DNA of 64,000 bases from Bacteroidetes bacterium UBA1935 (GTDB lineage Bacteria > Bacteroidota > Bacteroidia > Chitinophagales > Chitinophagaceae), in the NCBI GenBank assembly GCA_002337045.1, contig DDFF01000007.1, positions 186,001-250,000 on the forward strand, given 5' to 3'. How positions within the stretch are numbered: the first letter of the stretch is position 1; every line of letters begins with the position of its first letter. Positions 36,339 through 44,100 of the stretch are shown here, piece by piece. The position numbers and the translations under genes are program-made. The notes under the pieces were generated by a model. It saw nothing but the letters and a program-made list of their open reading frames with translations, had not been told where the DNA came from and did not search any database.

Positions 36339-36827
36339 ATGCGTTTACTCTTAGCACTCCTATTATTGCCTATTCTCGCATGGGCACAACCTGCCCAAAC
36401 AGTAGAAATGTGGCAAGAGCCGGACGTGTATAAACACATGATTCATTTTATTACAGAAACTAAAGGGAAACTAAACGACACTTGTAGTCTTGCCCTTTCA
36501 CCTGATGCAAATGACATTTATATCATCAAAACAGACTATATCAAGTCGCTGCCCGATAGTGTAAATGGGTATCGCATACATCTTGTAGATGCAGACAGCA
36601 ACCAAAAGGTGTTGTATAAACTTCAAAAAGAACAGCAGACGCAGATACCCATCTTCTATTTTGCAAAATGGTATCGTTACCTGGAATATTACCAATACTG
36701 GGTTATGCCCGTTATGGCAAAGAAAAAGAAACTGCAATACGGCAATCAGGCAATGAAACTCCATTATTTCTACCGTCAGGACTTGTCCCGATTTGAGTTT
36801 ACAAAGACCGAATGCGCAAGCTGGTAG
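36339..36827 (+). CDS. Secreted protein of unknown function, tandem copy 2
   Basis: The 162-residue product has a signal peptide ending LAWAQ and is a diverged relative of the preceding protein, with the WVMPV core and similar length but fewer cysteines. The frame extends 14 codons upstream into the previous gene; the ATG at 36339 starts the signal peptide and is one base after the previous stop. Function unknown. Confidence 0.75.
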   Translation: MRLLLALLLLPILAWAQPAQTVEMWQEPDVYKHMIHFITETKGKLNDTCSLALSPDANDIYIIKTDYIKSLPDSVNGYRIHLVDADSNQKVLYKLQKEQQTQIPIFYFAKWYRYLEYYQYWVMPVMAKKKKLQYGNQAMKLHYFYRQDLSRFEFTKTECASW

Positions 36828-36846
36828 GACTTTTCAGCTAGCCAGG

Positions 36847-36876
36847 GCATACATTTTCCATTCCTGTATGCGTTTT
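36847..36876 (+). terminator. Possible weak terminator before leuS
   Basis: A 7-bp stem GCATACA / TGTATGC with an 11-base loop is followed by GTTTTC. Weak; it lies just before the leuS -7 box and may separate it from the secreted-protein pair. Confidence 0.35.
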
Positions 36877-36878
36877 CG

Positions 36879-36886
36879 TACTTTTG
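36879..36886 (+). promoter_or_regulatory. leuS promoter -7 box
   Basis: TACTTTTG is a perfect TAnnTTTG match with 25 bases before the leuS ATG. Confidence 0.45.
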
Positions 36887-36911
36887 GCGTCCCATTTATA
36901 CATAACATAGC

Positions 36912-39692
36912 ATGGAATACGCGTTTAGTACCATTGAAAAGAAGTGGAAAAAGTACTGGCAAGACAATAATGTATATCGTGTAAGCAACGATAGCAGCAA
37001 ACCTAAATATTACATACTCGATATGTTTCCCTACCCGAGTGGTGCAGGCCTTCACGTAGGCCACCCACTCGGTTACATAGCATCAGATATCTATGCACGA
37101 TATAAGCGTATGAAGGGTTTTAATGTATTGCACCCAATGGGGTTTGATGCATTTGGCCTGCCTGCCGAACAATACGCACTGGAAACAGGACAACACCCTG
37201 CCGTTACAACTGAAAAGAATATTGCGCGATATAAAGAACAGTTGGACAATATCGGCTTCTGCTACGACTGGGAACGTGAAGTGCGCACCAGCGAGCCCAA
37301 CTATTATAAATGGACACAATGGATATTCCTGCAACTGTTTCATAGCTGGTACGACCGCAAGCAACAGAAAGCACGTCCTATAAAAGAACTGATTACCATC
37401 TTTGAAAAAGAAGGCAACACAAACAACACTTGCCCTGACGATGACAAGCTGAGCTTTGATGCGAAAGCATGGGCAGGCATGAGTGAAAAAGAAAAGCGCG
37501 ATACATTGATGAAGTATCGCCTTGCCTTTCAGGGATATGCAGAAGTATGGTGGTGCGAGGCATTGGGTACTGTGTTGGCAAATGACGAGGTAGTGAATGG
37601 TGTGTCTGAACGTGGAGGTCACCCTGTTATCCGTAAACAGATGCGCCAGTGGTTTTTGCGCATTACAGAGTATGCAGACCGCCTACTGACAAGCCTTGAC
37701 AAGCTGGAATGGAGCGATGCTATGAAAGAAATGCAACGCAATTGGATTGGCAAGAGCAACGGTGCAGAAGTACGTTTTGATGTACAGGGTTTTGCAGACA
37801 AACACATCACGGTGTTTACTACACGCCCGGACACCATATTTGGTGTAGACTTTATGGTACTGGCACCAGAGCATGACCTGGTAGATACCATTACAACAGC
37901 CGAACAAAAAGAAGCAATAGCAGAATATAAGAAATACGTACAAAGCCGCAGCGAACGCGAGCGTATGGCGGAGGTGAAACAAGTCACAGGCTGTTTTACG
38001 GGAGCTTATGTTACACACCCTTTCACACGCAAGCAAGTGCCTATTTGGATATCTGAATATGTATTGGCGGGTTATGGTACAGGTGCTATCATGGCAGTGC
38101 CAAGTGGTGATGATCGCGACCATGCATTTGCCAAACATTTTGAAATACCGATAACAAACATATTTGGTAGTAATTACAACGGAGAGGCTGCATACACCGA
38201 TAAAACAGGTACGCTGGAAAACAGTGGTTTCCTGTCGGGTATCGATTTATCTAAAGCAATAGACGTAGCCATACGTGCTATTGTAGATGCAGGTATCGGT
38301 AAGGCAAAAGTGAACTTCAAAATGCGCGATGCGGGTTTCAGCCGTCAGCGCTATTGGGGCGAACCATTCCCGATTGTATACGTGAATGGCATACCATACG
38401 CAACAGACGAAATAGAGAATGGTGGCAACCTGCCTGTAGAACTGCCAATGGTAGAAAACTACAAACCGGGCCCTGAAGGTGAAGGCCCGCTTGCCAATGT
38501 AACAGAATGGGTAACTACTGATAAAGGCACACGCGAAACGAATACCATGCCCGGCTATGCCGGTAGCAGTTGGTACTTCCTGCGCTATATGGACCCAAAG
38601 AACGATGCTGAGTTTGCTAGCAAAAGTGCTACAGACTACTGGCGCGAGGTAGACCTGTATATAGGTGGTACTGAACACGCAGTAGGCCACTTGCTCTACA
38701 GCCGCTTATGGACAAAAGTATTGCACGACCTTGGCCACATCAGCTTTGAAGAACCATTTAAGAAACTGGTGAATCAGGGAATGATACAGGGTAGCTCAAG
38801 ATTTGTGTATCGTGTACATGGTACTAAACAATTGGTATCTGCAGGTTTGAAGAACCAATATCAAACTAATGCCATCAATGTTGATGTAAACATTGTAAAC
38901 GGTTTGGAGCTTGATATTGAAGCATTCAAAAACTGGCGTCCGGATTATGCAGATGCAGAATTTATTCTTGAAGATGGTAAATACATCTGTGGTGCAGAGG
39001 TAGAAAAAATGTCGAAGTCGAAATACAATGTCGTAAACCCTGATGATATTGTAGGAGATTTTGGCGCAGATACATTCCGTATGTACGAAATGTTCCTCGG
39101 TCCGATAGATGTAAGCAAGCCGTGGGAGCAAAAAGGCATTGAAGGTGTTCACCGCTTCATCAAAAAAATGTGGCGCTTATATGCCGATGAGCAAACAGGA
39201 TGGATAGTAACAGACGATGCTGCTACTGATGTGGAGTTGAAACTGCTGCACAAAACCATCAAGAAAATTGGTGATGATATTGAACGTTTTTCTTTCAATA
39301 CCGCTGTCAGTCAATTTATGATTTGTGTAAACGAACTGACATCACTCAACTGCCACAAGCGTGCAATACTGGAGCCATTGACTGTATTGATAACACCATT
39401 TGCACCACACCTTGCAGAAGAGTTGTGGCAACACTGCTTTGGGAACACAACAACAGTACTGGATGCTGCATTCCCTGCATACGAAGAGAAGTACACGGTA
39501 GATAACAGCAAAGTATACCCTGTTGCGGTAAATGGTAAAACACGTGCCGAAATGGAATTTGCACTGGATATGGAACAGGCAGCACTGGAAGCTGCCGTGC
39601 TTGCAGATGAAACTATTCAGAAATGGATGGAAGGAAAGCCTGTTAAAAAATTCATTTACGTAAAAGGCAAAATGATAAACGTAGTTGTATAA
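36912..39692 (+). CDS. leuS: Leucyl-tRNA synthetase
   Basis: The 926-residue class I synthetase has the HIGH-type motif HVGHPLGYIASD (about 42-53), the editing domain from about 230 to 430 (TTRPDTIFGVDFM, GTGAIMAVPSGDDRD), the KMSKS motif (EKMSKSKYN, about 698-706) and the anticodon-binding C-terminus. It attaches leucine to tRNA-Leu and edits mischarged products. Length is normal for the bacterial enzyme, with an insert around 155-180 typical of Bacteroidota. No T-box or leader is visible. Confidence 0.98.
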   Translation: MEYAFSTIEKKWKKYWQDNNVYRVSNDSSKPKYYILDMFPYPSGAGLHVGHPLGYIASDIYARYKRMKGFNVLHPMGFDAFGLPAEQYALETGQHPAVTTEKNIARYKEQLDNIGFCYDWEREVRTSEPNYYKWTQWIFLQLFHSWYDRKQQKARPIKELITIFEKEGNTNNTCPDDDKLSFDAKAWAGMSEKEKRDTLMKYRLAFQGYAEVWWCEALGTVLANDEVVNGVSERGGHPVIRKQMRQWFLRITEYADRLLTSLDKLEWSDAMKEMQRNWIGKSNGAEVRFDVQGFADKHITVFTTRPDTIFGVDFMVLAPEHDLVDTITTAEQKEAIAEYKKYVQSRSERERMAEVKQVTGCFTGAYVTHPFTRKQVPIWISEYVLAGYGTGAIMAVPSGDDRDHAFAKHFEIPITNIFGSNYNGEAAYTDKTGTLENSGFLSGIDLSKAIDVAIRAIVDAGIGKAKVNFKMRDAGFSRQRYWGEPFPIVYVNGIPYATDEIENGGNLPVELPMVENYKPGPEGEGPLANVTEWVTTDKGTRETNTMPGYAGSSWYFLRYMDPKNDAEFASKSATDYWREVDLYIGGTEHAVGHLLYSRLWTKVLHDLGHISFEEPFKKLVNQGMIQGSSRFVYRVHGTKQLVSAGLKNQYQTNAINVDVNIVNGLELDIEAFKNWRPDYADAEFILEDGKYICGAEVEKMSKSKYNVVNPDDIVGDFGADTFRMYEMFLGPIDVSKPWEQKGIEGVHRFIKKMWRLYADEQTGWIVTDDAATDVELKLLHKTIKKIGDDIERFSFNTAVSQFMICVNELTSLNCHKRAILEPLTVLITPFAPHLAEELWQHCFGNTTTVLDAAFPAYEEKYTVDNSKVYPVAVNGKTRAEMEFALDMEQAALEAAVLADETIQKWMEGKPVKKFIYVKGKMINVVV

Positions 39693-39713
39693 CTACATCA
39701 CAGTCAACGATAT

Positions 39714-39747
39714 AAATCCCCTGTAAAACACAGGGGATTTTTCTTTT
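39714..39747 (+). terminator. leuS terminator
   Basis: AAATCCCCTGT and ACAGGGGATTT form a perfect 11-bp stem with a five-base loop, followed by TTCTTTT, 22 bases after the leuS stop. Confidence 0.92.
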
Positions 39748-39842
39748 AACATAATAGCTGCATAATAACGGCTCTTTAAGACAGTTTTGTGAATTAACGG
39801 CACGGTATTTTCAATAGGTAATATGAATCAAAACCGATAATC

Positions 39843-40061
39843 ATGAAATATTCAAAAATTGTACTGCTATTTGCAGTACTAGGCACACTGTCATTTGCAT
39901 CTTGCAAAAAAGACTACACATGTACTTGCACAACAACAGTTGGCAGCGCATCTACTACCAAGACTTATGATCTTCAAAACCAGTCATTGCGGGACGCAGA
40001 TGATGCATGCGAACGCTATGAAGGCAGCACGGCCATCAGCAACACTACGTGCCATCTTTAA
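39843..40061 (+). CDS. Small cysteine-rich lipoprotein
   Basis: The 72-residue product has a lipoprotein signal ending LSFASC (Cys21), then KKDYTCTCTT, a Ser/Thr stretch, and two more cysteines near the C-terminus. Four cysteines after the lipidated one could form two disulfides. Function unknown; such small lipoproteins are frequent in Bacteroidota. It precedes the Sco gene but a hairpin separates them. Confidence 0.75.
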   Translation: MKYSKIVLLFAVLGTLSFASCKKDYTCTCTTTVGSASTTKTYDLQNQSLRDADDACERYEGSTAISNTTCHL

Positions 40062-40079
40062 TTAAATTCCGGCAGTAAC

Positions 40080-40124
40080 AACATACCTGCGGGCAATAAC
40101 AATTTGCCTTGCAGGTATGTTTTG
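40080..40124 (+). terminator. Terminator of the small lipoprotein gene
   Basis: AACATACCTGC and GCAGGTATGTT form a perfect 11-bp lower stem, with an inner GGCAA/TTGCC stem; TTTGCATTT follows. The T run is short. Confidence 0.65.
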
Positions 40125-40139
40125 CATTTACAAAGCCAC

Positions 40140-40147
40140 TAACTTTG
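40140..40147 (+). promoter_or_regulatory. sco promoter -7 box, near-leaderless
   Basis: TAACTTTG is a perfect TAnnTTTG match with seven bases before the ATG at 40155. A TTTG lies 15 bases upstream at 40121-40124, slightly closer than usual. Confidence 0.5.
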
Positions 40148-40154
40148 CACCGCT

Positions 40155-40784
40155 ATGAGTAAAAGGACTACAACCATCATACTGGTATCATTCTTCATTG
40201 TGTTTGCGGCAGTGTTCATGACATACTATTACACACAAACACGCGATTTGCCCAAAAAATTACCTATACTGGGGAATCCGGGCCACAAAGTAGGTGACTT
40301 CTCCTTCACCAATCAGGATGGCAAAACAGTAACACTTGCCAATGTAGATGGTAAAATCCGTGTGGTTAATTACTTCTTTACTACTTGCAAAGGCATTTGC
40401 CCACGTATGAACGAGAATATGACCAAAGTATATCAGGCATATCGTGGCAATAATGATATTCTTATCCTTTCTCATACAGTAGACCCTAAGAAAGACACAG
40501 TAGGGGCGATGAAGGCATACAGCATGCACTTTGAGGCAGACCCTAACCAATGGATGTTCCTTACCGGCGACAAAAAAGCCCTGTACGAAATGGCACGCGA
40601 TGAATATCTGGTAACAGCGGTAGATGATACTGCTACTCCAGATATCAATTCAGACTTTATACACTCCGAGCGTTTTATACTGGTAGACAAAGGTGGCCGC
40701 ATACGCGGACAATACGACGGACTGAATGCAGGTGAAGTAAATCAACTGATAGGGGACATCAAAGAATTGCTAAAAGAAGAATAA
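40155..40784 (+). CDS. Sco1/SenC-family copper chaperone
   Basis: The 209-residue protein has one N-terminal membrane anchor (about 8-25) and a periplasmic thioredoxin fold with the copper ligands Cys78 and Cys82 in CKGICPRM and His170 in DFIHSERF. Sco proteins deliver copper to the CuA site of cytochrome oxidase or act as thiol reductases. Cytochrome oxidase genes are not in the window. Length is normal. Confidence 0.93.
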   Translation: MSKRTTTIILVSFFIVFAAVFMTYYYTQTRDLPKKLPILGNPGHKVGDFSFTNQDGKTVTLANVDGKIRVVNYFFTTCKGICPRMNENMTKVYQAYRGNNDILILSHTVDPKKDTVGAMKAYSMHFEADPNQWMFLTGDKKALYEMARDEYLVTAVDDTATPDINSDFIHSERFILVDKGGRIRGQYDGLNAGEVNQLIGDIKELLKEE

Positions 40785-40787
40785 AGG

Positions 40788-41999
40788 CTAGACATTCATA
40801 GCCAGCCCCAATAACAACCATCCTACTACTACATACGGTGATGGTATTTTGGTAAACATCAGGATAGAAAAAGTAATAACTGCTACTACCACATTGGTCC
40901 ATTCAAAAGGTATAGCCTGAAAAAGTACTATGCCCGATGCCCATATAATACCAACAATGGCTGCATTAATACCCTCCAGCGCGCGGAAGATGATAACATG
41001 TTGCTTTAGGTGCTGATATACAGGAAATAGGAATAGCAATAACAACGTACTTGGCAAGAATACAGCAACCGTTGCAACAAGGCAGCCAATCGCCTGCCAT
41101 ACCGGTCCGTAGCTGCTCATTACCATACCACCTGTAAAGGAACAAATTGAAAATACCGGACCGGGTACCGCCTGCACCAATCCATAACCATTCAACAGAT
41201 TCTCACTGCTTATCAGTGGTGCATCTCCTATTGCCTTGGGCCTGTACACAAACTGGTACAACATCATCGGCAGCAATGCCTGCCCGCCACCAAACACAAA
41301 AGAGCCGAAACGGTAAAAGTTTTCGAACAGGTTGAAGAAGCGCCCGTATTCCCAGTTGTAGGCTTTAGATAATTCACTGAATATACCTGCCAGTATAAAG
41401 ACTACAAAGAAAATCCACAGGCTCATCCATTTGATGGGCTTTGGCTTTTCGTACTTCATAGGGATACGCTTGTTACTGAAATTGCTGATAGTACCTGCCA
41501 CCAATAGCAACACAGGAAATACCCATGGCGTGGGCACTGCAATCGTCACAATCAAACTACCCGTCATGATGGCCCATGTAGCCACATGGCGCACACTGGT
41601 TCGCATCATACGCACAGCTGCAAAAGCAATAAACCCTACAGACATGGGCTGCACGTATTTGAACATATTGGTCTGAATATCCTTTACATCAAAATAATAT
41701 ATGAGAAAGGAAAATGCAGACATGATGAGTGTGGCGGGCAATACCCATAGCAACAATGTAAGAATAGCCAACGGTACACCACCACGTTTGTAGCCTATCA
41801 GCATTACTGTTTGGGTAGAAGAAGGGCCCGGTAACATTTGTGAGAAGGCATTGTACTCTGCAATTTCTTCCTCCGTCACATCGTGCCTTTTATTGGCAAA
41901 AGACTTTACCATCATCCCCAAATGCCCCTGCGGACCGCCAAAAGCCGTAAACGCGTACAGAAGTACGGTCTTCAAAAACGGTATGTGTCGCAACAGCAT
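40788..41999 (-). CDS. chrA: ChrA-family chromate/anion transporter
   Basis: The 403-residue protein is the long-chain, two-half CHR family: the first half has FTAFGGPQGHLGMM and QMLPGPSSTQTVMLIGYKRGG, and the second repeats the pattern in RFGSFVFGGGQALLPMM and GLVQAVPGPVFSICSF. About ten to twelve helices are expected. Family members export chromate, but the native role in many species may be another anion. It is convergent with sco, three bases apart. Confidence 0.9.
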   Translation of the reverse strand: MLLRHIPFLKTVLLYAFTAFGGPQGHLGMMVKSFANKRHDVTEEEIAEYNAFSQMLPGPSSTQTVMLIGYKRGGVPLAILTLLLWVLPATLIMSAFSFLIYYFDVKDIQTNMFKYVQPMSVGFIAFAAVRMMRTSVRHVATWAIMTGSLIVTIAVPTPWVFPVLLLVAGTISNFSNKRIPMKYEKPKPIKWMSLWIFFVVFILAGIFSELSKAYNWEYGRFFNLFENFYRFGSFVFGGGQALLPMMLYQFVYRPKAIGDAPLISSENLLNGYGLVQAVPGPVFSICSFTGGMVMSSYGPVWQAIGCLVATVAVFLPSTLLLLFLFPVYQHLKQHVIIFRALEGINAAIVGIIWASGIVLFQAIPFEWTNVVVAVITFSILMFTKIPSPYVVVGWLLLGLAMNV

Positions 42000-42116
42000 G
42001 TTTATCCCTCTATCTTTAACCGAGGGCGAAAATTAATCACAAAAATGCGAATTGCATAAACAGTAGTATTTACAAACAGCTTTTTGTATCTTGCAGCCCT
42101 AATCTTAATCAAGGAT

Positions 42117-42263
42117 ATGAAATCTTTAATGTTAGGCGCTTTCTATGATACTTTCGCATACGGTGTTGGCGACGTACTGGTTTATACATTCATCATACTG
42201 ATGGTTATTGAACTGGTATACGTGATGGCTAAATATCTGGGTGGCGAGAAAAAAACTAAGTAA
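42117..42263 (+). CDS. 48-residue single-span membrane protein
   Basis: The frame, starting MKSLMLGAFYDTFAYGVG, encodes 48 residues with one hydrophobic helix (about 20-38, VLVYTFIILMVIELVYVMA) and a Lys-rich cytoplasmic end KKTK. AAGGAT upstream may serve as ribosome site. No family is recognised. Its TAA at 42261-42263 is immediately followed, in the same frame, by the TTG start of pdxH, with no spacer, so the two are probably translated from one mRNA. Confidence 0.7.
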   Translation: MKSLMLGAFYDTFAYGVGDVLVYTFIILMVIELVYVMAKYLGGEKKTK

Positions 42264-42914
42264 TTGTCCCACACGGGTAAACATATTGCAGCAATACGCA
42301 AGGATTATCAACTGGCAGTACTTGATGAACAAGTAGCAGGTGATGATCCTTTTGCTTTTTTCCATAAATGGTTTGCAGAGGCACAGCAGGCAGATGCCGA
42401 AGAGGTAAATGCCATGACACTGGCTACTGTTAATGCCGCAGGAAAGCCCCACGCACGCATTGTATTACTGAAAGGCCTGGATGATAAAGGCTTTGTTTTT
42501 TATACCAATTACACCAGCGAAAAAGGCAGAGATATTGCCGAAAACCCCAACGTATCAGTAGTTTTCTTCTGGAAGGAGCTGGAAAGGCAGGTATGTATAG
42601 AGGGTATTGCCGAAAAAGTAAGCGGTGCGGAAAGTGATGAATACTTCCACTCTCGCCCTGCAGGCAGCCGTATAGGTGCATGGTCTTCTCCGCAAAGCAC
42701 GGTTATCCCCAACCGAGATATATTAGAAGAAAACTACAAACAATACACAGAACAGTATGGCGATAATGCTCCGCGTCCCGAACATTGGGGTGGGTACCGC
42801 ATCATTCCATCTTCTATAGAGTTCTGGCAAGGCCGCAGCAGCCGCATGCACGACCGCATATTATTCTCCAGAAACGCAGACGGAACATGGCAGAAATGCC
42901 GCCTGGCACCGTAA
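42264..42914 (+). CDS. pdxH: Pyridoxamine/pyridoxine 5'-phosphate oxidase
   Basis: The 216-residue FMN enzyme has IAAIRKDYQL at the start, the FMN-binding RIVLLKGLDDKGFVFYTNY, the RPAGSRIGAWSSPQS motif and the C-terminal WQGRSSRMHDRILF and WQKCRLAP, all diagnostic of PdxH. It oxidises PNP or PMP to pyridoxal phosphate. The start is a TTG directly after the TAA of the 48-residue gene; no in-frame ATG is possible without losing the conserved N-terminus. Confidence 0.95.
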   Translation: MSHTGKHIAAIRKDYQLAVLDEQVAGDDPFAFFHKWFAEAQQADAEEVNAMTLATVNAAGKPHARIVLLKGLDDKGFVFYTNYTSEKGRDIAENPNVSVVFFWKELERQVCIEGIAEKVSGAESDEYFHSRPAGSRIGAWSSPQSTVIPNRDILEENYKQYTEQYGDNAPRPEHWGGYRIIPSSIEFWQGRSSRMHDRILFSRNADGTWQKCRLAP

Positions 42915-43243
42915 ACAGCCACACATTAACAGCAGGATAACAGCAGCTTTGATGGTTGACATTCACCCATCCGATAATTTTGTATTTAACGGGTGAAAAC
43001 GATGTTAATAAACTGTTGATAAGATGTGAATAAGTTATCCACATTTGTTTATAATGCGGTAATAACAAAGTATTTTGCACTAATATATATTGTAATATAA
43101 GCCGTGTTAAAAGCGGTTTATTACGAAATAGTGCTAAGTACAATACCCACATATCGCATTGTAATAGAGCAGCCCGGGCACGGCTTCACAACTCTGTCCC
43201 CGGTTCACAACACATCACAACACCCATTTAAATTCATTAACGT
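42915..43243. other. Regulatory region upstream of the exopolysaccharide locus
   Basis: This 329-base AT-rich gap has no gene. It holds three DnaA-box-like nonamers (43014-43043) and a TAnnTTG-type element AGTATTTTGC near 43069-43078 that could be the -7 box. If so, the wza-like gene would have a leader of about 160 bases containing a short GCCCGGGC-type palindrome near 43172-43180. Confidence 0.5.
43014..43043. promoter_or_regulatory. DnaA-box-like inverted pair
   Basis: TGTGAATAA (43025-43033) and TTATCCACA (43035-43043) are both exact matches to the DnaA box TTATnCACA, facing each other with one base between, and TGTTGATAA (43014-43022) is a one-mismatch copy. Together the pair is also a near-perfect palindrome that a dimeric repressor could bind. 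Confidence 0.45.
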
Positions 43244-44077
43244 ATGCGCAAGTTTTTATACACGCTCACCGTAATAGGTTTGATGATGGTTACTGCGTGC
43301 TCTACACCACAAAAAACCATCTATTTCAGCGACAATACATTGCAGAATGCATCTGTACAGGTAGATAATATAGACCGCCGTAAGGAGGTTACTATTCTGC
43401 CGGAAGATATTCTTGCCATCAAAGTATCTACCATCAGCAGTATTGTTGAAAAAGGTGGTATCAACCCTGTTGCAATATTCAACGAGGGTGGCACCGCTTA
43501 CAGCATTACCGCATCTGCAGGGGGTGCAGGTGGTGGTGCAGCAAACTCTGCACAAAACCTTGGTTTTCTGGTAGATGTGAATGGTTTTATTGACTATCCT
43601 GTGATAGGCAAACTAAAAGTTTCAGGGCTTACAATGAGGCAGTTGAAAGACTTGCTGGCAGACAAACTGAAAGCCTATGTAAAAGAACCGGTTGTTGAAG
43701 CTAATATCATCAACTTCCATGTTACCGTATTTGGTGAGGTAGGCAGGGTTGGCCAAATAGTAGCTGCCAACCAGAAAATAAGCATTCTGGATGCACTGGC
43801 TGCTGCCGGTGATATTCCTATTTCGGGCCGCAAAGACAATGTGCTCATCATCCGCGAGACGGAAGGTAAACGCGAATATGCAAGGCTGAACCTGAATAGC
43901 AGAACACTATTCAGCAGTCCGTACTACTATTTAAAACAAAACGACATCATATACATTGAACCTGCAAGAATCAGGAAACAGGAAAACAACGATTTCCTGA
44001 AGTTTTACCTGCCTACTATCATGACGATATTATCGTCTGCAGTAACAATTTATGGTATCACAAAACTTACAAAATAA
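43244..44077 (+). CDS. Wza-type polysaccharide export lipoprotein
   Basis: The 277-residue product has a lipoprotein signal ending MVTACS (Cys19), a Poly_export domain (about 45-145, with VDVNGFIDYPVIGKLKVSGLTMRQLK) and a following SLBB-type domain (VTVFGEVGRVGQI). It should form the outer-membrane exit channel of the exopolysaccharide system. It is the first gene of the locus and is followed 23 bases later by the Wzc-type kinase. Confidence 0.92.
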   Translation: MRKFLYTLTVIGLMMVTACSTPQKTIYFSDNTLQNASVQVDNIDRRKEVTILPEDILAIKVSTISSIVEKGGINPVAIFNEGGTAYSITASAGGAGGGAANSAQNLGFLVDVNGFIDYPVIGKLKVSGLTMRQLKDLLADKLKAYVKEPVVEANIINFHVTVFGEVGRVGQIVAANQKISILDALAAAGDIPISGRKDNVLIIRETEGKREYARLNLNSRTLFSSPYYYLKQNDIIYIEPARIRKQENNDFLKFYLPTIMTILSSAVTIYGITKLTK

Positions 44078-44100
44078 AAGGAGGTAGATAGAAAGGATTC

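Noticed and set aside
43014..43043. Chromosomal origin oriC
   Set aside because: Three boxes alone are few, no dnaA, dnaN or unwinding element is adjacent, and skew cannot be computed here; kept only as a DnaA-box or operator candidate.
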